From Antedon mediterranea (lineage: Eukaryota; Echinodermata; Crinoidea; Comatulida; Antedonidae), in assembly GCF_964355755.1 (NCBI RefSeq), contig NC_092677.1:14468601-14532600 (forward strand): 64,000 nucleotides of DNA. Reading direction: 5' to 3'. The notes beneath the pieces were generated by a model. It did not search any database, was not told the origin of the DNA, and saw nothing but the letters and a program-made list of their open reading frames with translations. The position numbers and the translations under genes are program-made. This document shows positions 13,796-26,561 of the stretch, one piece after another. Position 1 is the stretch's first letter, and each line of letters starts with the position of its first letter.

Positions 13796-16700
13796 AATTC
13801 ATTACAAATATCAAACATTAAAACTCACTGAAAAGATGTATGAAGTAATTATGTAGAAAGATGAGACGAGCTCTCCAAAATTCGTTCTCTTTACTGTTCT
13901 TATTATACCTATCCAATGACTTCACTGGATAAGTTATATACAGTATTAGCCGATTGGAATGCTAAGGTACCAACCAACCATTTACACAAAAAAAAGCGTC
14001 GGATAACTTATAAAAGAGAGGAAGTCGGCTGTCAGCAGTGATACTGCATGCTGTATAATGTCACTAGACATGATACCGTGTATCTGGTGGATAGATATAA
14101 TTATGTTTACTAATTGTGTGTTTACAGAAATTTATCCTTTCTGTTATCGTAATCTTTCCTCTCGGCAAACAGCTAATTGCTTCATATCTATTGTCGTAAC
14201 AGACATGTGTATTATCAGCCACATTAACCCAATAGTTTAGTTTAAATACATTAACGATATCAAAGTGTATTTTGTATTGATATCATATCTTATCTTTTAG
14301 TATTGTCTTAAATTGACAAAACGATTTCAGTTTTTCAAAATGTGTCAGAATTATTATTATTTTCATTAAGTGAGTCGCATATAATAAACAAAACATCTTC
14401 GTTACCTTTTGTATATCTCCAATTTGTATCATTTATAACCGGAATTGCGTACAATGAATGGCGCTGCATGTTCCCTTATTATTGTTTGACATTTCAAAAT
14501 ATTCATAATTTTTAAAGAATAGGTTTGTCTTTTTGTACTCCTAAATGAAATTGTTATACTTATAGTATTACCATTCATTCATCAGTGGATTATTTCCATT
14601 TATTGTCATATATTTAAAATATACATAGACATTAGTGTAATTCAAGTTTACGTTTTATTCTCTTTCAAAACTTACGAAAATAATGCTAATGAATAAAAAT
14701 TAGAGTTTTGCTTAATTGCTATTTCGAAAATCGTGCAATCTGTGTGTGACGATTTTTCTTAAACGGTATTGCACTGCACTTAATAATCTGAAGAGAAAAA
14801 AAATACAATTGTCACGACATTGTTTTATTTATATTGTGTGCAAAACTAATTTGTTAATAGACCCTAAATTCATTCTCAAATAGAGTAAGAGGTTTCTTCT
14901 ATAATTAAGTTTCTTTTATAATAAATTTTTCTTTTTGACAGTGCATGTGTTACTGTATCCTATTTTCAATTTTTTTGTGCGCTTAAGATAGACAGAAAAG
15001 GTTTTAGTCAAATAAAAATAAATGAATTTGATCACGTACTTCGATAAGCTGAAGCAGGGATCACTAAAATCAATATTTGACAATCTATCAGCAACAGATT
15101 AACTCCCAGTCAGCCAACAATAAATTTAATATAAACATCATGCCACTATCTTCTATAACCAGATTGTAATAGTGCAAGATAGTGTATACTGCAGCTATTA
15201 GTACGGTTGGAAAGTTGACGGCCTCTATGTCATGTTTTCTAATAGCACTTATGTATGGCAGACAAGTGTTTGGTTGTTTGACATGGTGAGAACTTGTCGC
15301 CAAATTTATCAATTAGAACCATACATCTCACCTTTGTTACCTCTTTTTCTTTATTGGGGATATTAATTTTATCGGATACAATTTTGAAGATGAACCAGAA
15401 TAAATGCTCGTCAGCCACTCCATGGCAGTGTACTAATAGATTGTACTTAATTAATTGTGCGGGTTATGCTAAACATAGCCCCATGCCTCTTCACGTTTAG
15501 TGGTGGTTAGCAGTATGTTGGCTATTAACCGGTACAATACCTGTTTTGGTTCTAGTGAGACTACTAAAGTTGTTAATTTGCTAACTATTCTGTCATGGAC
15601 CCATTATGCATCCGTAAATGGCCAATTGACCAATGACTGATCACTATGTCATTTAACAACTAACTACATAATATTAATAGCCACGTTTTTCTGCATATGT
15701 CACTGTCATGTCGAAATTCAACAGGATTTTGTGTGTCAATATAAGTGTCCGGAGGCGTTATTATAACGCGCATGCAATTTCCATAGAAACTTACAACAAG
15801 TAAATATTTCATACACTTGACTTTATCCTTCTTTATTCCAAAGACAAACAGGTTATATCCTGTAAGCAAACCATACGTAATTCGGTGTCTACTAGACTAA
15901 TAGTAATTTACTGTCAGTCATCATCAGCTCATATGGAGCAGGTCTGGCTTACAGAAACATCAGCATGAAATGAAAGGGCCATCATCATCATCAAATAATT
16001 TAGGTATATGCATTAGGCCTATACTGTTTAAAAATGCAAATGGGCTACAGATAGTAAAATTAAGAGCAGATAGATAGATATTATGTAGGCTTACTGTACA
16101 TGCATCAATTCCACATCATTAATTGATATCTTAGGACCCAGGCTTAGTCTTACCCGTTTAAATTGGTTACTACCATACCAGGAAAGAGTGAAATTAAACA
16201 CTCTTCCCTACCTACACCAAGATATAATTGTTCCATGAAGCCTACAGTACGAACTGACTGAGCCTGGAAAAAGGGCCCAGAGTGTGGAAGATTGAGTAGT
16301 AAAATGTTTCCGCAGAAATCCACAAAGAATTATTTTATTATTTTATCAAAGTTATACTTTTCTCATTATCATCTAAGTAGTAAATGTACCGTAATTGAAA
16401 GCATTCGTATTATTGACCTGTCATCCTTTGATTTACGTCGTTAAAGTTCAAAGTTATAAACCTGGGTAAAAGACAGTTCCCCATTTTCAATGAACCGTGT
16501 TCCCCAAAAGAGGCATTCCAATTGGTCCGCGAGAAAGTGTCGTCTGCCAAGGGTTTTATGGGAGCTGCGGGAGGTAGATTTCAGATACGGATTTTATGGT
16601 AGTATAGCATACATGTAAATAGGTTTTCTTTTTTGTTAATACAATAAATGATAAGGATGTGGTGTGGTGCTATTATGTTTTAGTAAGCCTACTTGTACAG

Positions 16701-17905
16701 TTGTTTTTATACATATCAGCTGTCGTATGTACTGGTCATCAACTAACTACAACTAGGCCGAGCTCAACAGCAACATTGGGATTTCACAGGTATGTAGGCC
16801 TACCAGTTGCAAATTATTTCTAATTTACAGGAAATTATAAAATGAGCCTAAACCATAACACCTGGAACGTATAGACCTACATTTGGTCATATTGGCATGG
16901 CAAATGGGTCTCAATTTTTTAGATTAGATGTCTTAATATTGTTCTATAATACTGTTCCAAATTCAAATTATTATATACAGGTGTTGTGCATGGAATTATG
17001 TAGTCGTGTGTTGAACTGAAAATGTCGTTTTCTTAAACGGTTAAATTATAACGTTTTTTATCTTGCGTTTAAACTCTTTAAAATACCATGAACTTGGTTC
17101 AATAAATATATAATTATTCCATAATGTATTAGTGTGGTACCCTTTTCTATAAATTGACGGTATTTGTTGAAAAATAACAATGATTTATTTAATAATATAT
17201 TAAAAAAATCATCATATCATTTTACAACTACTAGAAAATACAAATACATCGGTTGTGTATATAGTTTTGAAAATATTGTAAGTATAACTTATTTCTAGGC
17301 CTATATTGTATCGCGGTATTTTTTTCAAAGTAGGCCTACACATCGTCGGAAATAAAAACTTTAGGCATATCGTTCAACAATTAAAATCAACATTAGTTCG
17401 GTACACACCCCCATAGTTAGACTGAGATCAAAACAATTACAAATTAAAATAGTTTGCTTTGAGGAATTAACTTTGTAATTTAATAGTTTAAAAAAAATTA
17501 ATTTCTCAGTTGACTTAACTTGATTTTATTATTGTATTTGTTCTGAAAAATAATTATTACTTATTCTGTACGTATCAATTTACATACTCTTAATTAATAA
17601 TGGACATAATTCTCGAGGAAAGGCCAAAGAGATAATGGACCACAAACTGATGCAAATTAAATACGTGACTGTTGAAAACAGTAATGATTTGTGGTGCTAA
17701 TTAAATGAACGTTTACCTTTCATAAATTTATTTTGACCTTTCCTTTAACAATGTTTTAAATCTTTTACATTTTGAATTTATGGTGGAACACTGATATAAT
17801 CATGATAATGTTTAACATTTACGATACCAACATGCCACATTGTATAATTATAATTATTATATTATTTCGATAGAGAGTTTCATAAATGTTGGTAACACTT
17901 CTTAG
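13012..17905. other. Intergenic, no gene seen
   Basis: About 4.9 kb of AT-rich sequence. It contains a T run (about 13539-13559), an (ATT)n stretch (about 13765-13791) and scattered TAGGCCTA words. No coding exon or structural RNA can be supported. Upstream noncoding exons of the next gene could lie here. Confidence 0.5.
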
Positions 17906-17922
17906 ATGAAAGAACACTGACA

Positions 17923-20900
17923 ATGGAAAGTGGACTCGACTTGCTCCGTTCGGAACGAGTGAGAGAACGTCATCTCCTTATTAACACAACTCAGCAAGTA
18001 GCAGCAAAAGGGTAAGCCAAAAGTTTTGTTTGTCTTTGTTTCATTTATGATAAGCGTTTGTTTTTTTATTATTCATTACTGTATCTAGTATCTGCTTCTC
18101 CTCTGGTTAAGGTTGGCACTGGACGATAGAAGCCCTTGGTCAATGTTAGGTGCTTTAAACAGTCTTGTTCAAAGGACCCCCAACGGAAATAAACCGCCGT
18201 AAGGTTTTATTGGGTCATCCGGAGCTTTGTTTTTTACTTTCAAGTTTATTTTACAACTGTACAATATTGTATTGTTATTTATGTGCTCGAGTAAAATTGA
18301 ATTGAATTGAATTGGTTTAGTCATCATTCAAAGGAATGTAAGACTAATTGACATTGTCGTTTAAGGCATATTATATACTGCATATAACAGGAAACTCTGG
18401 TCATCAACTCCTGCAACCAGACATGATACCAGATTGATTGATTGATTTTATTCGATAGTCATAAAAATAATTAAATAATACAATGTACATAATATTAAAA
18501 AGAATACCAGGATAACCCATTAAGTCGACAAATAAAAAGTAAACTTATTTCCAATGGGGTCCAATCCGTATTAACTGAAAAAGTGAGTGGTTGGGCGTAG
18601 TACAATATAAGATTAAGTTGGACGCAGTAAAAATTGAAAAACAAGAAAATACATATAAAACAAGATAACATCAAAAAACAATATAAAAAAAGTAACTTAG
18701 TTAAACTGATATTCCAAGCTGTTCATTATTAAAATATTCTTTAAGTTTTTTTTTGAAGGTTGCATTATTTTGTATTGGTTTAAGTTGGGTTGGGGAGACT
18801 GTTCCAGTCACGGATACCTAACAAATAAAAAGTCGAATTATTAACGCCAGTAGCCTTAGGAGTGACAACATTATATATTGTACACGAGCAACCTCTCAGT
18901 CTTTACCATGAAAACAATAATTTTTGTTTTTTTTATTACTTTAACATTAATGCATTGGATTATTGAAAATTAATATTAACTCAAATAGTTGAAGTTTGAG
19001 TCCTAAGCCGCAAAAACAGTATGTGAATGTCATAGTTCAAACGTGCACGTGGTGAAAGGAAATTTAATGTATTGTTTATTCTTAATGACGTCTTATAGTT
19101 GTTAGGACGACGACGTATACAAACGGATGTAATCGGGCATTGGTGGCCTCTTCCTACCCCCATTGAACCCCCTTTAGAGCACAAACCGATAAATCATTTT
19201 TAGTAGATCCACGAATCACGTAGTTATCATTTTGTATTATTTGTTTAAAAGGCTCGTTTTACTCGATCAATAGTTTTTTTGTAACATCGTTGCGTTTTAT
19301 AATACTAGAACCAATAAAATCACAATTGCATTTTGTTGTCGTAAGCTTCATAAAATTTAAAGGTGGGAAAGATAAACAGAAAACTGCAATGTTATAACAC
19401 ATTTATTATGTAAGTTTGATATTGAATTACTTACATTATATAACATTTGTGCTTGAATTGGTTTACATAGTCAAACATAAAGACCGGTGTTGTCCATGTA
19501 AAACATCCCATGTAAAGCATTGTTAATGATACAGTCATATGTAGGCCTACTTTACATTATTGTACATAATGCTCATTTTCAAGAATCTTGAAACATAAAG
19601 GCAATCATTTATGTTGATCTTCAAAGAAGAAAACATTTTTTTTTAAAGACGTTTCATATTTAACCCATTTATTTTTGTTATTATTATAATTATCCTTTTT
19701 AGAATTAATTAAGAAATAAAAGAATGATTTTAATTAAACTCCAGTTACATTGAATACATATATCTGTTTGCGATATGGTATTAGCATAAAAGCAAAATGC
19801 GAATTGGCGTTATTATTACTACTGTAATTAAAATATAAATGCATGACATGATGGTCAATAGGAGAAGATAATTATTAGGAGTATCCAAAGTGTGAATTAG
19901 TATTAGACAGAATGAATGAATGATATCTTATTGGTAATAGAGCTTTATAATAAATGTTAAACTTATATCAAGAAATACACAAATGGCACAAAATTAAAAA
20001 ACATGTTGTTATTGAATATATAAATTGTTATTTCATACATAATTTTATTTTTATTATTGATTAGATGTTATTATAAGAGAAAATGTTCCCCTGCGTAGAA
20101 ATATAAGGATAGTTTTGTATTCGTTGGATCAAGCATAGAGGTTTGAAATTAAATAAATCATACCTACATGGATCAAGATTGTATTAGTGGTGTATTTTAG
20201 GACATAATATGATTAGCTTAGTGTCACTAGTAAGAAGATTAGTGTCAGTAGCAACGTATATTGATAAACAACACCAGGCAATACTTATTATGTCTTAATG
20301 AGTTGTACTGAAGACTTAAAAAAAATAACAATAGGCCTACTACGTTATTATTATTACAACCGGTAGATAAGGTAGCATTGATTTTCGCTTTGTCCTTATG
20401 ACCTTCCAACACTATGGTACAATACTAGATCGATTTTGAAATTACATTCGTTCCTTTATAATAATAATAATACTACTATCCATTTATAAACTAGTGTTAG
20501 GCCTACATTGCATTAACGAAACGAAGTCAGAATGTTCCACAATTGCCTCGATTTAATATCAAATTTCTGTCGGTCTTTGCGTTCCATAACACTGGTTTGA
20601 TGGATAGATTAAGTATTTGTATAACAAATAGCTACTAAATAGTAACTAGTAAATGTACTCGCATTGAGAGGGTAGGATTAATTTAGGAATTGACAATGCC
20701 TTAATCTCCATTTATAGAACAGGCCTATGCTAGGCCTATTGCTTCAAGTACGGGATATCAGCGTGTTGATTTGCCCTTGCCGTTGCTGTAGCTAGCCAGG
20801 AGACACATCGTTAGATTCCAACAGAATATTATTATCAGATTTAAGAACTATTTAAACTGACTGTAGGTGTTTTTTATTGTTTGCTTATAAGAACAGCTTC

Positions 20901-23567
20901 GGAAGTTTCAATTATTAAATAAATAACAGAACTACACAATGTGTGTGGTTATTGATAGTAAAGTGCACCTGTTTACAATCACTTCTAATTTCTATTAGGT
21001 TATTTATAGAAAATTGTAATGGAAAATTATAAAATTGCTTGATATTTTTATAGGCCTAAGGTTAATTAAGTGCCGACTTTTTTCGAAGGTTTAGAACAGT
21101 GTTGTCAGGTGGGATATATCTTCTAGTTAGAATAATGTTAAGAAGTGTATTGATTGAATTGTGTGCTTCAGTAACTGATATTAATAATTTGACATGGCCT
21201 ACCGAAGAACCTCTATTAGGTGGACACTATCGGGACCCACCAAATGTGCACATATGTGTGTTTCCTAACATTTTGGCAGTGTACATTATCTATACCATAT
21301 CATTTTCCCACCTATCCCCACACTTATATATAACATTTAATATAATTTATCAAAACTACAAACTAAAGTTATGTTCCTTGTATAAATCTAGATTTATGCC
21401 AGTTATTTCTTCATATTCATTTTCTTCAGAACAGTTGTGTTATCCCACGTTTCACGATTTATAAGTATAAAAACAACAACAAAAAACAAATAACATTCAA
21501 TAATTTGTATAGGCCTACACTGCATTTACAAAGTTCTATGAAATGTTACGTAAATACCCCTTTTTAAATCGACCTTCTGTTCCCTTTGACTGGTTTTGGT
21601 GAACTCAAGCTTGCATTGTAGTTAGTTTTACTCTATATTTACAACATAACGATTGGTACAAATATTTTCTCTCAGAAGTAAGCATGCGTATATGGGATCA
21701 CCATCACGCGTTTCCAACATTACTCGAGAGCAGACAGTAATGATGCAAGTAGCGCGCAGTTTCAACGTAAAAGACGGACAGCTAAGCAGCGTTCTGGCGT
21801 GTGGAAACCCCGCCGAGGAGCGGCGACTTGCCACTCAGCTCAAGAAAATCGAAGATGAAAAAAGACGAAGAGAATCAACATTGGCTTGGAACCAACGGAA
21901 TTTCTTTATTAAGCAGGTATATTTAATTGCTGATAATTGTGTGGTTGTTTGTGTATTTTTCAAGTAAGATGGTACAATATCATAGACCAAAGTACAAAAA
22001 TGTATAGAACTACTTCATGTGAACAAAGGGGAATAGCCTAACTCCGCTCAATCTGATTGGTTTCGAATGGAAACACCTCGCCCCTATCACAAACCAACAT
22101 TTTGAGTGGTAATTGAATGTAGTTTACTCACTTCTTTATCTTCGATGGTTAATGTATTAAAATGAATTTATTATAAATCTAATAATGTTTGTTCTAAAAC
22201 TAATTAAATATCAAATTATATATAGTTATATATGAATATATCCTTTGGTAGGCCTGCTCCATAACCTTGCAGAGTTTCTTTCATTTTCTTTATAAGAAAA
22301 TTACACATTTTAATTTTTAAAATTACGAGAATGTGTATTCTTTTGATTGTGTGAAATGTGAATGGTGTTTGCAAATTGTCTTTATTATTTACAGGTGTTT
22401 GACCAAGATAATGAGTTACGATTTGTGAAAGTGTATGAGCGGCCATCATATCTAAAACAGACCGCTGCTGAAGATGAGTTTGAAGAAACAATACATCTTA
22501 GGCCTAAATCACGATCAGTGGATTTTGGGAAAGAGTCTCAACATGATAGGCCTAAATCAAAACCTCTCAGACGTTCAAAAACAGAGGGCGCACTTTTACT
22601 GCATCGAAAGAAGAAACACATTCTTGAGGATAAGTTTGACAGTTCTAAAATAGTGCAAAACGGGAAGGAAAATGTGGATCAAACTGAACATGTTTTAACT
22701 GATGATTTGCCAAAACTTACTCAAATAGACAGTATAAGAGTTAGTGAAGAAACTAATCCAGAACTCAAAGCGAAAGTAAAGTTTCCACTGTTAAAAGTGC
22801 GAGCCTTGGGTATTTTCGCAGCGTCTTTCAAACGCAATGAACAAAATGCAGGCAAAGAAAACACCAAATTGCCACCACCGATACAAGATGCTTACATCAC
22901 GTCAAATCTTAATGAAAATACCTCAACAACTTCAAATCAATCAAATACAAATGAGAAATATAGTAATAAGAAATATGTCGATACACTCGACAACGGACCA
23001 TTGGTTAATACTACTCACAACGAACAAAACGTAGATAAACATACTCATCAAGTTAACGGGAATGCAGTATCAAAAAATATACATATAAACGGAATAGTAC
23101 AATCAAGCAAAAAATATGTGAAGACAACCGAGTACAAAATAATGGATATAGGCTTAGAATCAACAGACAGATATAGAAATGGTGAAAACACAAGTTCAAA
23201 AGATAACAAATCGCGTGATGTATTAGGAAAGAGAAAGCAACGAGAAGGTAAAGTGAAACACTTCAAAGATCCAGAAAAGGACGAAAAGCTTCAAGTTCAG
23301 CAAGAAAAGGTTCTTCGGAAACTCGTCAGTACGCTACCAACTCACCTTCTTCTGAAGACTCATAAGAGAGAGAAGGAGGCCGGTGGGATATCAACTGATG
23401 AAGTAAGGAGGAAAATGATCGACAAGGCCCGAGCGGGAATGTCACAAAGGGTCTTGAAAGATCCTAGGTTTAAAAACTTAGAGGACTTTCTAAATGCTGG
23501 AAAAAACGCGACATACAATCCTGAAAGTTCCTCTACAAAAATATTGGATAATGATGATGACTATTAG
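17923..23567 (+). CDS. Unrecognised 500-residue basic protein, three exons
   Basis: Exons 17923-18011, 21676-21916 and 22395-23567 join in frame to 1503 nt, that is 500 residues plus TAG, with good GTAAGC and GTATAT donors. I do not recognise the family. The N-terminal third (about residues 1-110) holds a helical, charged segment (EERRLATQLKKIEDEKRRR) that is probably coiled coil, followed by WNQRNFFIKQ. The central part is hydrophilic and low-complexity, with two similar RPKSR/RPKSK words. The C-terminal 90 residues are again charged and helical (KMIDKARAGMSQRVLKDPRF) and may be a second conserved block. There is no signal peptide or membrane segment, so it is probably intracellular. A 5-codon upstream ORF (ATG at 17906) precedes the chosen ATG in another frame. 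A polyadenylation signal AATAAA occurs near 23703. Confidence 0.82.
18110..18313 (+). mobile_element. LINE or SINE 3' end with (TTGAA)n tail
   Basis: A GC-richer block ends in AAAATTGAATTGAATTGAAT, a short tandem tail of the type left by L2/CR1-like target-primed retrotransposition. No reverse-transcriptase coding sequence remains. Confidence 0.5.
18432..18800 (-). mobile_element. LINE 3' tail, reversed, with (ATCA)n end
   Basis: Read on the minus strand, it ends in AATAAAATCAATCAATCAAT. That tetranucleotide tail follows a short untranslated segment, as in non-LTR retrotransposon 3' ends. It is a truncated remnant. Confidence 0.5.
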
Positions 23568-23947
23568 ATACAGTGGAATTACATAACCTTTTTATATTGC
23601 GTTCGATTAAATAGTACCTTAAATTTCAGATTAAATAACATGATCACGTAAAAAAGTAATCTATATTTCATATCCGGTTAGCCGTAACTTCCCAAAAATG
23701 TTAATAAAATATTTAATTTAAGTTTTTATTTTCATTATTTTCAATATTGTCTGAATGCTCAGAAAATCAATATGTTAATTTCTGAATAAATACTTTAAAT
23801 GTAAAATAAAATCCAACATATAAAATTAAAAATATATATAATAAAATTAATGTTCATATCTAATAGTCAATATTCCGCCCACGTGATGCTCATTGTTTAG
23901 GACCATTAGCAACTACAACAATAATGTCGCTATTGTCAGCAGTCTAG

Positions 23948-24006
23948 TGCCTACGTCATGATTATATAATTAGAAATACGTAACGTGACGTAAATGACGT
24001 AACATG
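23948..24006 (+). promoter_or_regulatory. CRE/ATF-type site cluster
   Basis: Three cAMP-response-element-like words lie within 55 bases: TACGTCA at 23952, TGACGTAA at 23986 and TGACGTAA at 23995. An octamer-like ATGCTAAT follows near 24010. They sit 80-130 bases upstream of an ATG with a good splice donor after it. They match the CREB/ATF consensus; activity is inferred. Confidence 0.5.
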
Positions 24007-24084
24007 TGTATGCTAATGAGAATAGCTGATTTAACAAAAATAAACGTAACAACGATTCGACAATATTACGTGTTGGATGTACAA

Positions 24085-24162
24085 AATGGCGTCGTTAAGT
24101 TTATGTCCTAGTTTTAAACTTGAGGAAATTCGTACTAGATTATTTTTATGTGGATTTGAAAA
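24085..24162 (+). CDS. Orphan first coding exon
   Basis: An ATG in a fair context (ACAAAATGG) opens a 26-codon reading frame starting MASLSLCPSFKLEEIRTRLF and ending in GAAAAG directly before GTAAGCG, a strong splice donor. With the CRE cluster just upstream this looks like the start of a gene. I found no matching downstream exon between 24.2 and 26.5 kb. The next exons could be interspersed with the oppositely oriented carbonic anhydrase gene, or this may be a noncoding transcript. I do not recognise the peptide. Confidence 0.4.
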
Positions 24163-26130
24163 GGTAAGCGTTAAAGCTTAGTTAGGCTATCGTATGCTTG
24201 CAAGTAGGTACACTTTATGACTGTAGGTGTACGGCCTAATTCTGTTATGATCCTTTAATTGCTAAGCCAAATACCGTTATACCGTTTTGATACCAGCATT
24301 CGTCGTGTAAACAAGGTCCGCACGTCACTATATCTCGTATTTGAAACAAATTTATCGGTGAAAATCTCAACTTAAATTAGGAAATATGTCTATTTATATA
24401 TAATATAAACAAATCAAGCAAAGAACAGTAATTCTAAACCGCCCGGTGATATACTGAAATTGCATTAATTAATTATATATATCTTGAAATTCCTTAACAT
24501 AGAAAATAGTGATAACGTGCTATCTTAGTGTGCCTACCCTTATTTTCAAAAAGTATTCAATATTTGAAGTCGATCCATAGCTTGATAACATGTTTTCAAT
24601 GTTTCAATTGAAGTTGACGGTATGCGTCAAATAATGTGACTGAGAAAAAGAATCATGCCTGTATGGACAAGCTATATTCTTAAACAAAATACCGGCTACT
24701 CTCGAAAATATAACATTATTAGTTGGGTTTTAATTTAATGTTATGAATCATAACTTCAACAAAATTTAATAAAAATGTTACGGTTCATTAATTTGTCGTT
24801 TCACAATCAATACATTAATTACAAAATTAAAACCGAAATAGTAAGCTGGGGCGGTTTCCTCTAAAGATAGTTAAGGATGTCTGACTCATGCGGACAAGGC
24901 GTCAATTTCCTTAAGATTGAGGGGCTACATTTTATGTTGTTCTCTAGTATCCTAGCCAGTACTGTGCTATAGATGCTACGCATACTGTAGCTTATAATTA
25001 TAGTGATCCTAGATTACCACAACTAATGTGAATGTGTGTGTTAAAAAATAATAATTTAATTTTAGTCTAAAAGGGTAACTTAAATGTAATCGTGTCTCTA
25101 AAAAGAAACAGATGTATCTGTTAAACACAGTAACTTGTGAACTCAAATATATGAACGTTTACCATATATTGAAATTTACTGCCCTGGAGCTGAGACTTCC
25201 CCCAAGACCTCCGGTATTTAAATAAAATACAATTTAATTTAAATGCGTGTTACAGAGAAAAATTGCATGCTTTAAAAATTGTACCCTTTTCCGTTTGTGT
25301 GAGTAAAATATCCAGCTATTTATTTATAGGTGTGATTATTATTTGTCGGGGTCGGTCGGGATGCTAATCTATCATGTGAAAATTCTTTATCTATAATGTC
25401 TTGACGGTAGTAAAGATCATTCTTATGATTCACGGAATATTGATGTAATTTAATTATAAAGTAATAAGGTCTATCTTGTCAACTTGTCATTGTTGTGCGA
25501 CTCTACAGCTCACTATGTCGGTCGGTCGGTTGGTCGGTAAACTCAAAGTTGAGCACGCGACTGCAGCCATATATATGCCCTTGGTGTACTTCATATTCCT
25601 TCTGGAAATAACATATTTCTGACTTACACAATTATACATTGTAAATTAGTCATTCAAAAATGTTTCTTAAACTCGTCACGCGCCATTAGATCAATTGGGA
25701 AGCATTTACATTATATTATACCTAATTCGAGCAATTGCTAATACAATACGGAACTATTCAAAAGTTTCCAATAAAACTAATTTCTATAAGGTACGTGCAT
25801 TTTGTTTTCAGCTGTGTGTTTATGATTGCTATATTTTTTAAAAGACAGGAGAAAATTAAAACAGCATACACATTTGTAATATTAATTTATCAAATTTCTA
25901 CTTTATTACACAGAAAACATAAAACTGTCATGAGCATGGTTTTTTTTAATTAGCTTCACAAATCACATTTCACTATTTTAATATTTTTTCCAAAAAAAGT
26001 TAGTATTTTACGTAAATGATTTACTGTACGTATCTTCTATTGCTGCGATCGTTTATTTGTGTATGTGATAGTGAACGTTATCTAACCATTTAGAAAGCAA
26101 ATCAGAGGAAAACCTATCTTGCAAGCGTCT
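24163..26130. other. No supported gene
   Basis: AT-rich sequence downstream of the orphan exon and beyond the 3' end of the carbonic anhydrase gene. It contains one CGGT-core dispersed repeat (25499-25570). No further exons could be recognised with confidence on either strand. Confidence 0.45.
25499..25570 (+). repeat. CGGT-core dispersed repeat, copy a
   Basis: The flank CTACAGCTCACTATGT is followed by a short run of GGTCGGTC units, then GGTAAAC and AGCACGCGACTGCAGCC. The same flanks recur around the core at 41571-41663, so this is a dispersed element and not a lone microsatellite. Confidence 0.8.
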
Positions 26131-26283
26131 TTCACACCTGCTCCGGCAAAAATAAAATCGTTCATTTTCATGCGCCAATCGTTTTACTCGATATGCGCGT
26201 AGCCGCATCGTGAAAATGAAAAAGCGTTGTACGCGCAATCTGACGCCACCTGGGAGCCGGAGTCGGACCGAAGCAGGTGTGAA
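26131..26283. mobile_element. Fold-back MITE with TTCACACCTGC ends
   Basis: The element starts TTCACACCTGCTCCGG and ends CCGAAGCAGGTGTGAA, an inverted pair. A second inverted pair lies inside (CATTTTCATGCG versus CGCATCGTGAAAATG). The 153-base unit can fold along most of its length. It has no coding capacity and lies just beyond the 3' end of the carbonic anhydrase fusion gene. Confidence 0.75.
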
Positions 26284-26561
26284 TAGATACGGTTTAATAC
26301 TCTTCACACAGCTTGTTTTTTTAGTTGAATAATGCCTGAGATAATTTTATTCATAGAAATAAACTTAATTACAATAATATAAAGTATTATCATAGGCCCT
26401 ATATTTAAAAAAAAAGAAATTATAAAATAGCTGCATTTTGCAGTTTGTGCGTTTGTCTGCTCATAACTCAAAATAATGTTCACAATTCGATTCATATTTA
26501 GATTTTTACCAGTCTAAATTTACATACTGGTTAGATCGTTTCCTTCATGTCTCTTGTTAAG

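Larger units (their letters stand above)
18012..21675 (+). other. Intron 1 of the unrecognised gene, with LINE debris
   Basis: A 3.7-kb intron with no supported coding sequence. It holds two retroelement 3' tails (18.1-18.3 and 18.4-18.9 kb) and TAGGCCTA words, and is otherwise AT-rich. The longest open frame (21099-21464) has no protein-like composition. Confidence 0.6.

Noticed and set aside
16490-16575. GC-richer stretch that might be a noncoding first exon of the gene starting at 17923
   Set aside because: Splice-like AG and GT are present but no frame or promoter supports it.
21099-21464. 121-codon plus-strand frame
   Set aside because: Lies inside an intron, with biased hydrophobic composition and no recognisable motif; it closes without splice signals.
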